From the NCBI GenBank assembly GCA_965249735.1, contig CBDFMS010000023.1, positions 1 to 64,000 on the forward strand: DNA of 64,000 nucleotides. The letters are read 5' to 3'. The stretch is from JANQSS01 sp965249735. GTDB taxonomy: Bacteria; Bacteroidota; Bacteroidia; Chitinophagales; Saprospiraceae. The position numbers were made by a program, and so were the translations under genes. Shown piece after piece: positions 57,222-64,000 of this stretch. A model generated the notes under the pieces. That model did not search any database. It was not told the DNA's origin and worked only from the letters and a program-made list of their open reading frames with translations. Within the stretch, counting starts at the first letter, position 1; each line of letters starts with the position of its first letter.

Positions 57222-57376
57222 AAAATTCGCCAAGATAGTTTTATCGTCCAGATGATGAACGATGAACAGCCTAAATAATTGTAAAAATTATTCGTTCTTG
57301 CTATTGATCTTCTTGATTCAAACCTAAATTTTATGAATAAAGAAGTGTTCATTGTTTTTAAGATATTTGCGACGCT

Positions 57377-59500
57377 TTGAAGAATCTCTTTGGTTTCACA
57401 TTGATCGAATTGGAGTGGGTATATCCTCCAATATGGCTCTTGGCTTGTTTGGCGCTCGGTGTCCTTGCTGCCCTGCATCTCTATTTTCGGACGAAGGAAT
57501 TCCCTGAAATAAAAGCCTGGCAAAAAGGCCTCATGAGCGTCTTACGGGCACTCACTGTCATGACCATTGCAGCGCTGCTTCTTACTCCTATTATCAAACT
57601 TTTGCAATCGCATACGGAGCGTAAAAATGTTGTTTTCATTCAAGACAACTCAGCTTCGCTCAGACAGATTCATGATACGGCAACCTTATTTCAATTTGAA
57701 CAGGATGCCCGTTCGGTTTTGACGGATCTTGAAGAACAGGTCTCTACAGCCTATTATTATTTTGATGAAGAGATTTCCCGTCAACCCGGCACCTCTTTCG
57801 ATGGAAAGACAACGAATATTTCAAATGCCATTCAACAGACTAAGGAGCAGTATTCAGCAGATCGACTGAGTGCCATTATCCTGGCTACAGACGGCATTTA
57901 TAACGAAGGGCAGAATCCATACTATCAGACCGGGCTAGAACGCACACCTATATATGTTCTCGCAATGGGCGATACAACCGCGGGTTCGGATGCTGAAGTT
58001 CAGCGTGTCTTTTTTAATCGAGTCGTCTACAAAGGTGATATCTTTCAGGTAGAAGCAGACATCAGTGGATCAGGATTAAAAGGTCAGAATTCAAGTGTCA
58101 TCATTTCCGAAATAAACAGGGGTAAATCAACTCGTATTTCTTCACAACCATTGCTTATCGACAAGAACGAGTATTTCGGCACCTTCACATTTGATTTAAA
58201 AGCGAATAGACCAGGTGTGAATCGATATAGAGTTCATGTGCCAGCATTAAATAACGAGGATAATAAATCAAATAATTACAGCGATTTTTATGTAGAGGTC
58301 ATCGAATCCAGGCAAAAAATCCTGCTGCTTGCAAACGCACCACATCCGGATCTCAACGGTATTAAATATTCACTCGAACATTTGAAAAATTATGATGTGG
58401 ATATTCAATATGCTAAAAGCACCGCTGCAAACTTAAGAGACTATGACTTGATTGTACTTCATAATTTACCCTCTGCAAAGTCTCCATCTACGACCACGAT
58501 ATCAGAAATTGCGCGAAGGAAGATTCCGGTGCTTTATATTGTAGGATCAAAAACAGATGTGCGTGCACTCAACAGGATACAGGACATCGTAAAAATTCAG
58601 CAATCACAATCGCAATACACAGATGCTGAACCTGATATTAATCCTCAATTTAATTTATTTTCCATCAACAATGAAATCAGGCAATTTTCTTCAAATTTAC
58701 CACCGCTAAAAGTTCCTTTCGGAAGTTTTTCAACCAGTGCCGGATATGACGTTTTGTTTAAACAAGAAATTAAAAATATAGAGACCAATTACCCTTTGAT
58801 TATCTTAGGAGAAACAGATGGCAATAAAAAAGGCATAATAACCGGTGAAGGAATCTGGAAATGGCGCATGTATGATTATGTACAAAACAATTCTTCTGAG
58901 CGATCTGATGAATTGATCTCTAAAATATTCCAATACCTGGCGGTAACGAGTGATCGCAGAAGATTTAAAATAGACAAAGACAAAACAATTTATAATGAAA
59001 ACAATCGCATCTTCCTTACGGCGGAGTATTACAACGCCAGTTATGAACTGAAGAATGAAAGCGATGTGGAATTGAAAATCACGAATGAAAATGGTGAAAC
59101 ATCTTCTTTCGCATTTTCTAAGACAGATAATGCTTATGCCCTTGATTTAGGCAAATTGGCTCCTGGTGAATATCGATACGCAGGAAGCATCCAGGATGGT
59201 GGCCAGCGATACAATGCTTCAGGACAGTTTACAGTTCGACCAATGATTGCTGAATTACAGCATATCCGCGCCAATCATCAGTTGCTTAAAAATCTGGCTT
59301 CCGAAAGTGGAGGGAAACTCTACAATATGAGTCAGCTGAATGAACTCAAAGAAGAATTGAAAGATTCAAATCTTATAAAACCTTTATACATTTCTGATTA
59401 CGATCGTGCAAGTGTATTAAATCTGAAATGGTTATTAGGCCTGTTATTAATTTTTCTTTCAATAGAATGGTTTACCAGAAAGTACCTGGGAAGCTATTGA
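57377..59500 (+). CDS. Membrane-anchored VWA domain protein
   Basis: Protein of 707 residues: two N-terminal membrane helices (about 14-35 and 48-72), a von Willebrand A domain starting NVVFIQDNSASLRQ with MIDAS Asp-x-Ser-like DNSAS, SAIILATDGIYNEGQNP, then a beta-sandwich region and a class I amidotransferase-like segment (QKILLLANAPHPDLNGI). A last membrane helix lies near the C-terminus (LKWLLGLLLIFLSIEWF). Similar membrane VWA proteins are found with MoxR/BatA-type genes, but no such gene is adjacent. Start is TTG at 57377; a near -7 box (GATATTTG) lies only eight bases before. Confidence 0.8.
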   Translation: MKNLFGFTLIELEWVYPPIWLLACLALGVLAALHLYFRTKEFPEIKAWQKGLMSVLRALTVMTIAALLLTPIIKLLQSHTERKNVVFIQDNSASLRQIHDTATLFQFEQDARSVLTDLEEQVSTAYYYFDEEISRQPGTSFDGKTTNISNAIQQTKEQYSADRLSAIILATDGIYNEGQNPYYQTGLERTPIYVLAMGDTTAGSDAEVQRVFFNRVVYKGDIFQVEADISGSGLKGQNSSVIISEINRGKSTRISSQPLLIDKNEYFGTFTFDLKANRPGVNRYRVHVPALNNEDNKSNNYSDFYVEVIESRQKILLLANAPHPDLNGIKYSLEHLKNYDVDIQYAKSTAANLRDYDLIVLHNLPSAKSPSTTTISEIARRKIPVLYIVGSKTDVRALNRIQDIVKIQQSQSQYTDAEPDINPQFNLFSINNEIRQFSSNLPPLKVPFGSFSTSAGYDVLFKQEIKNIETNYPLIILGETDGNKKGIITGEGIWKWRMYDYVQNNSSERSDELISKIFQYLAVTSDRRRFKIDKDKTIYNENNRIFLTAEYYNASYELKNESDVELKITNENGETSSFAFSKTDNAYALDLGKLAPGEYRYAGSIQDGGQRYNASGQFTVRPMIAELQHIRANHQLLKNLASESGGKLYNMSQLNELKEELKDSNLIKPLYISDYDRASVLNLKWLLGLLLIFLSIEWFTRKYLGSY

Positions 59501-59511
59501 AGCATACAAAA

Positions 59512-59542
59512 TGCAGATTAAGCCAATATCACTTCATCTGCA
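59512..59542. terminator. Hairpin between converging genes
   Basis: TGCAGAT (59512-59518) pairs with ATCTGCA (59536-59542), with a further AAG/CTT inside after one mismatch. It lies between the VWA gene and the convergent TPR gene. It has no T run on either side, so it is only a possible terminator. Confidence 0.35.
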
Positions 59543-59555
59543 CTCTATCCAATCA

Positions 59556-60416
59556 TTATTCCTTATTCTTTTGCTTAACGATGGACTCATAAAATTCCTG
59601 ATCTGTCTTTCCGATATTTTTTAGCAAGAGTTCAGCGTCATCAACAAAATCGTCGTCTGGATACTTTTCGATAAACTCTTTATATAATTTTTCAGCCGTC
59701 ACCGGTTCTTTCAACTCATTATCGTACGTAAACGCCTTCAGAAAAAGAGCTTGACCCGCTTTCGGATGATCAGGTTGTTTTGCTAGAAACCAATCGTACA
59801 GTTCAACTGCTTTCGCTCCATATCCTTTTATATTTTTAGCCGTATTCCCGGCTTTTATCAACTGACTTCCGGCATCCTTATCGCGAGGTGAAACCAATGC
59901 ATAGGTTTCGCTCAACTCAATGTAATCCTTCGCATCTTCGACACTAAATCGATTAAAATTATTATTATTGATTAGTTCTGCCTTATTCGTTAGAAGTGTG
60001 GCAATTGTTTTGGACTCAGTCACCTTTTTCGAATATTCACTTTGAGGATATTTGGTTACATATGCGGACTTTATTCCGGCATAAAAATTCGCTATAGCTG
60101 AACGCCCTTGGGCGAGATGAAGAAATATGGGAGCATATTGCATTATACTATTTTCATCATCGAAATTATAAAGGACATTGCAGAATATATAGACTGCTTT
60201 CTCATCCAGGTCTGCATTGAAATTTTCCTTTATCGCTTCACTGAATAATTTCACTTGATCTGCCTCACTCCCCGATAGATTTTGAAGTTCAACAAGTACC
60301 TCCTTTGCAGACATCGTCGAATTAATTAAGTCAGCATTATCGGATGCTGAAATCTTCTTCTCTTCCTTACAAGAAAATAGCACTAAACCACAGACCACAA
60401 ATAAAATGTATTTCAT
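59556..60416 (-). CDS. TPR-type lipoprotein
   Basis: Lipoprotein of 286 residues with signal MKYILFVVCGLVLFSC. The mature part is helical with TPR-like pairs (ENSIMQYAPIFLHLAQG, KAVELYDWFLAKQPDHPKAGQ, AEKLYKEFIEKYPDDDFVDD), the last block being like the YbgF/BamD style repeat. A role in the outer membrane or periplasm is likely but not identified. It lies downstream of the secreted FG-GAP protein gene (21 bases) and may be cotranscribed with it. Confidence 0.78.
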   Translation of the reverse strand: MKYILFVVCGLVLFSCKEEKKISASDNADLINSTMSAKEVLVELQNLSGSEADQVKLFSEAIKENFNADLDEKAVYIFCNVLYNFDDENSIMQYAPIFLHLAQGRSAIANFYAGIKSAYVTKYPQSEYSKKVTESKTIATLLTNKAELINNNNFNRFSVEDAKDYIELSETYALVSPRDKDAGSQLIKAGNTAKNIKGYGAKAVELYDWFLAKQPDHPKAGQALFLKAFTYDNELKEPVTAEKLYKEFIEKYPDDDFVDDAELLLKNIGKTDQEFYESIVKQKNKE

Positions 60417-60437
60417 ATTCTTCGTATTTTCAAAAAT

Positions 60438-62708
60438 TTAATTTAATACCACAATTTTCTTACTCTCAACGCCTTTTTCATGTTTCAGAACAAGTAGATA
60501 CAAGCCGGAATTAAGGTGAGGCAATAAAAACGACATATCTCCAACTTGATCGCTGCTCGAATAATAGACTTCGCCATTCAATCCTATTAATTGAAAACTA
60601 TATGATCCCTTGACATGACTAATGAATATTTGTTGCCCATTTCGGATTGGGTTTGGAAATATTTTTTCCTGCGTTATCACAACATCCCGGCTTGCAGTAA
60701 TCAGACTACCATTGGTCCGAATCGGTGTGTCATAGATAGCGATACCACCACGTTGATTACCTAAAATTATCTCCAAAACATCATCATTGTCAAGGTCTGC
60801 CAGTACGGGTTTTGACAATGTGCCTTCGTCAAGTTGCCCGAGCAGTGTGTCAATGGCAGGAAAAATTTCTCCCACGGCCCCTACTCTATGCCTGGCGATC
60901 GTTCCGGAATTTACACCGGTAATCATGATTAGGCTGTCTCCCGTATTGTAAAATGACGGTGCGGCAGATCCACTTATGTTATTTACATATTTTGTGTTAA
61001 TCTGACCAAGACAGTTTGTATTTGGTGGTGTTTCCGAATTGCTGATAAAGTTTGGACTTGTGGCACTTCCGATATTTTGATAATAATTAATATTCCCACA
61101 AATCATATTGGTGCTAATATCATTATTTGGATTCTTTTCACCTATAATTAAATCCGGCAAACCATCGCCATTTAAATCTGCGACTGTTGGCGTGGCGAAT
61201 TGTCCTGCATCGATGCTCATCCAACCATATTGGACCGAAGGTATATTGACTGGATTTCCGACTCCTGCTGTGTTTTCGCCAAAGAACAAAAATCCTTCTT
61301 CATCCCCAACGAGAATGTCCATATCACCATCGTCATCCATGTCTGCAAAAGTCGGTGCAAAAGCTCTGCTCCCATTTGCAAAGACACTTAACTCCAAATA
61401 ATTCATATCATCCACGACATACCTGGGTTCATCCTGATCACCATTATGCAGTAGGGAAATAAGTCCGGTCGGTTCGGCATTTGGATTGTCAAAGTCAATT
61501 GCTACACCAACAACCAAATCCAAAAATCCATCCGCATTTAAGTCGACAACCGATGGTGCAGATCTCTTACCAAAATCAATCATCGTTTCCGCCAAAAATG
61601 AATTCGATTTAAATTCAAATGAATCTTTGTTCACGCCGGTATTTTCATAGAAGAATACATTATCGGTCTTTAAACTTGCATTGGCAATATTTGGAGAAAT
61701 AAGTAAATCTTTTTTTCCATCGCAGTTTACATCCAAATAAAAGGAAGCCAAAAACGTCGATACGTCCACAGAGACATCATATGAAGGAAACATGAAATCC
61801 TGCGCTGTCATCCATGCTGTACTCAAGTTTCCCCCATTCTGCAAATAGACCAAATGGTGTGATGTGAAATCTCCAATGAGCACATCAGGTAATCCATCGC
61901 GATTTGGATCCCATACAAGTGTCGTTGATCCATTATGCCGTGTATCTGCACCTCCATTAAATGGGGAAGCACAATCGCCCAACGCTGCACTTAAAAATAT
62001 TTCCTCCGAAAAGTCGCTCTCATAAAATCCGCCCCAACAATCATCTACTAACTCGAACACAATAGCATCATCCGCAAGGTTTCGGTCAGCTTGTAAATTA
62101 TGAAATAGATTCATCCGCCCACCGCTGGACGGAAAGGTCAAAATATCCAAATCACTGTCTCCATCCATATCGACAATAGCCGGCAAGTCGATACGACTGA
62201 TGCTGATATTCGACAACATATTTCCTACTTCGTGCGCCAATACATTTTGATAATTCTGATCTAAAATGACTAATTCAAATTCCAGATGATCATCTGAATC
62301 AATTCCTTTGTATACCTGCAAACCAGCTACACCACTCAGGGCGTAGGTAAATAAATCGGGAACATCATCATCATTGTAATCCTTAGGAATAACAAATTCA
62401 CGCATGAAAGGAAAATGGGACGCGAGTTTGTCATTGAGCCTGTATGTGACACATCCTCCTTGAGGTTGGGCTTCAAATACCAATGTCTTGAAGCCGTCAC
62501 GGTCAAAAACAAGGAGGTCATCCAAATCGTCTCGATTGATATCAATGGCATAGAATTGAGGAGCGTTAAAGCCCCCTGATAAACCATTGTGAAGAAGGGT
62601 GTTGTCTTTCATTACCTCTATATCTGACAAAGGCCAGGTTTGACCTGTCAAAGAAGTCAATTGAAAGCAGATCGCAAGGAGTAGTGTAAGTGTGATTTTG
62701 GTTTTCAT
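60438..62708 (-). CDS. Secreted FG-GAP repeat protein with T9SS sorting domain
   Basis: Protein of 756 residues with a signal peptide (ITLTLLLAICFQLTSLTG). Most of it is FG-GAP/VCBS repeats, each with a calcium-loop pattern such as DINRDDLDDLLVFD, DYNDDDVPDLF, DMDGDSDLDILTF, DLNADGFLDLVVG, DMDDDGDMDILVGD and DLNGDGLPDLIIG. The end (KIFPNPIRNGQQIFISH, ... VESKKIVVLN) is a type IX secretion sorting domain, so the protein goes to the cell surface or out. I start it at ATG 62708; the -7 box at 62715-62722 is only seven bases before, so an upstream start at 62759 would be untranscribed. Confidence 0.9.
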   Translation of the reverse strand: MKTKITLTLLLAICFQLTSLTGQTWPLSDIEVMKDNTLLHNGLSGGFNAPQFYAIDINRDDLDDLLVFDRDGFKTLVFEAQPQGGCVTYRLNDKLASHFPFMREFVIPKDYNDDDVPDLFTYALSGVAGLQVYKGIDSDDHLEFELVILDQNYQNVLAHEVGNMLSNISISRIDLPAIVDMDGDSDLDILTFPSSGGRMNLFHNLQADRNLADDAIVFELVDDCWGGFYESDFSEEIFLSAALGDCASPFNGGADTRHNGSTTLVWDPNRDGLPDVLIGDFTSHHLVYLQNGGNLSTAWMTAQDFMFPSYDVSVDVSTFLASFYLDVNCDGKKDLLISPNIANASLKTDNVFFYENTGVNKDSFEFKSNSFLAETMIDFGKRSAPSVVDLNADGFLDLVVGVAIDFDNPNAEPTGLISLLHNGDQDEPRYVVDDMNYLELSVFANGSRAFAPTFADMDDDGDMDILVGDEEGFLFFGENTAGVGNPVNIPSVQYGWMSIDAGQFATPTVADLNGDGLPDLIIGEKNPNNDISTNMICGNINYYQNIGSATSPNFISNSETPPNTNCLGQINTKYVNNISGSAAPSFYNTGDSLIMITGVNSGTIARHRVGAVGEIFPAIDTLLGQLDEGTLSKPVLADLDNDDVLEIILGNQRGGIAIYDTPIRTNGSLITASRDVVITQEKIFPNPIRNGQQIFISHVKGSYSFQLIGLNGEVYYSSSDQVGDMSFLLPHLNSGLYLLVLKHEKGVESKKIVVLN

Positions 62709-62714
62709 AGAGTG

Positions 62715-62722
62715 CAAATATA
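62715..62722 (-). promoter_or_regulatory. -7 promoter box very close to a start codon
   Basis: On the minus strand TATATTTG is a full TAnnTTTG match ending seven bases before the ATG at 62708. Transcription would begin within a few bases of the start codon, giving a nearly leaderless message for the FG-GAP protein gene. Confidence 0.4.
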
Positions 62723-62875
62723 TAACGATGTCCTGTTGAATTAAATACACACAAAACATTCCAATTAAATGTTGTTCTGACTCCTGACTACAACTGCTTG
62801 TTACCCTTCATGGTTTCAACCTCCTTTTTATCTTTCTTTTCTTACATTGCGCAAGCGAATTATCAAATCACATTC

Positions 62876-64000
62876 ATGCCACATTTCTGTCTGACCACTC
62901 CTCGGTATTCAATTATTTGTCTATTCCTAATTGCTAGCAGTCTATTCGCCATGTCACAATCGAGCGTTGCGCAAACTGCAAAAGTCAGTGTTCAACAAGG
63001 CCAAATAGTGTTGGAAGGAATACAATTAAACGATCAATTTTCATTGAATGGCGAACTCCTTGCCATACCACAATCAGAAGAAATAGCCCCACTGAATATT
63101 CAACCGGAACCTACAGGAAAAATTATCTTTCTTAAAAACGAAACTTCCGGTGACTCGCGCATCTATCACGTTTGTGTTTCCAAAAAAGGACCACGCGTAG
63201 TACACATTCCATTATGGATGTCCATTCTGCCTCCGCTTGTGGCGATAGGACTTGCATTGTTGTTTAAAGAGGTCCTCATTTCACTTTTTATGGGAATTTG
63301 GGCCGGAGCCTTTATTGCGAATGGATTTTCATTCAAGGTCATGTTACTAAGTTTGGTTCAGGTTGTTGAAAAATATATTATCGCAGCTCTTGCAGATTCA
63401 GATCACATGGCCGTGATTGCATTTTCGATGCTTATAGGAGGCATGGTAGCCATCATTTCAAAAAACGGAGGCATGGCCGGAGTTGTTGATTCACTTTCCA
63501 GATATGCCAAAAACCGAAAAAGTTCTCAGTTCATCACCTGGTTGTTGGGGGTGGCCATATTCTTTGATGACTATGCCAATACATTGATTGTGGGGAATAC
63601 TATGCGATCGGTGACTGACAAATTTCGAATATCCCGTGAAAAGTTGGCTTACATCGTTGACAGCACGGCTGCACCAGTGGCAGCCATAGCTTTTATAACT
63701 ACGTGGATTGGTGCAGAGTTGGGTTATATAGATGATGGCATGTCCATCATCACTGGAATGGAAATTACTACAACACCCTATTCAATTTTTATTCAATCGT
63801 TGAAATATTCTTTCTATCCGGTATTGACCCTGATTTTTATTTTACTCCTCATCAGATCAGGAAAGGATTATGGCCCTATGTACAAAGCTGAGGCTCGTGC
63901 ACACACCACAGGTCGTGTATCAAGCGTCACGCGAGATCATGAAGATGAACCTAATATGGAAGATCTGAGTCCGATTGCGGGCATTCCGAGGCATTGGTCT
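62876..64000 (+). CDS. NhaC-family Na+/H+ antiporter, partial (cut by window end)
   Basis: Open frame of 375 codons running off the right edge. From about residue 120 it shows NhaC-type helices: PLWMSILPPLVAIGLALLF, KEVLISLFMGIWAGAFIANG, IAFSMLIGGMVAIISKNGG, ITWLLGVAIFFDDYANTLIV and LAYIVDSTAAPVAAIAFI, the Asp-rich and small-residue stretches of the transport core. Family members exchange Na+ or organic ions for protons. Unusually, a signal peptide (IICLFLIASSLFAMS) and a soluble region of about 100 residues precede the first transport helix. It diverges from the FG-GAP gene across 167 bases of intergenic sequence. Confidence 0.88.
   Translation, partial: MPHFCLTTPRYSIICLFLIASSLFAMSQSSVAQTAKVSVQQGQIVLEGIQLNDQFSLNGELLAIPQSEEIAPLNIQPEPTGKIIFLKNETSGDSRIYHVCVSKKGPRVVHIPLWMSILPPLVAIGLALLFKEVLISLFMGIWAGAFIANGFSFKVMLLSLVQVVEKYIIAALADSDHMAVIAFSMLIGGMVAIISKNGGMAGVVDSLSRYAKNRKSSQFITWLLGVAIFFDDYANTLIVGNTMRSVTDKFRISREKLAYIVDSTAAPVAAIAFITTWIGAELGYIDDGMSIITGMEITTTPYSIFIQSLKYSFYPVLTLIFILLLIRSGKDYGPMYKAEARAHTTGRVSSVTRDHEDEPNMEDLSPIAGIPRHWS

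Noticed and set aside
1..64000. CRISPR arrays, tRNA or rRNA genes, transposases, phage or defence islands
   Set aside because: I looked for regular direct repeats, tRNA-like cloverleaf ends, inverted repeats flanking open frames and known defence motifs in the gaps and genes, and saw none. Most gaps are under 250 bases.

Overview
This window reads as a chromosomal stretch of a Bacteroidota bacterium, most plausibly in or near the Saprospiraceae. The placement rests on a type IX secretion C-terminal sorting domain (60438-62708), promoter -7 boxes of the form TAnnTTTG, few Shine-Dalgarno sequences, many small outer-membrane barrel proteins, and families typical of the phylum (DUF1599, BT_3928-type DoxX protein, long NusB, DUF7033 deacetylase-like protein, NamZ, the protein mislabelled asparagine synthetase B). 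I see no tRNA, rRNA, CRISPR array, prophage, transposase or plasmid function. Coding density is high and no gap without a gene exceeds 300 bases.

Layout. 1-7839: a glutamate dehydrogenase gene broken by three single-base insertions, lipoamide dehydrogenase with an RDD membrane protein, a GNAT acetyltransferase, an HMG-CoA-lyase-like enzyme, signal peptide peptidase SppA and exonuclease III. 7996-12313: envelope genes (a DUF481-like barrel gene with an in-frame stop, two more barrel-type proteins, a CNNM/CBS membrane protein) and lipoyl synthase. 12381-16567: a small surface-glycan group (deacetylase-like, sulfotransferase, ArnC/GtrB-like glycosyltransferase, sugar aminotransferase). 16679-24662: an aspartate-type aminotransferase, then a long minus-strand block DUF1599, DoxX/BT_3928, nusB, guaA, binding-protein-like lipoprotein, trmH. 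24775-33152: EamA transporter, YigZ, coaE, rocD, then a large TPR protein followed by an outer-membrane barrel protein. 33350-41841: acetate transporter satP under a perfect FNR-type palindrome, a sulfatase lipoprotein, a CPBP protease-like membrane protein, a PatB/MalY-type lyase preceded by a truncated copy of its own 5' end, a DUF3592 protein, an HHH outer-membrane protein and NamZ. 41871-48300: a DEDDh/GIY-YIG nuclease, pyrF-nfu-mrp (minus), and ribF-glycosyltransferase-rluA (plus). 48340-52729: ABC-F, YqgE, fabD, folE and a pterin synthase in one minus-strand run. 52955-64000: a LytS/LytTR two-component pair, fabH, a secreted protein of unknown function, a membrane VWA protein, a TPR lipoprotein, a secreted FG-GAP/T9SS protein, and the start of an NhaC-type antiporter cut by the window end.

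Most genes are housekeeping or envelope functions. The parts most worth a second look are the patB 5'-end duplication (37758-37895), the FNR-like operator on the satP start (33335-33348), a glycosyltransferase that seems to start at CTG inside the ribF stop (46557), the broken gdhA and DUF481-like genes, and the secreted protein at 55935-57221. I did not find a clear new multi-gene defence or metabolic system.
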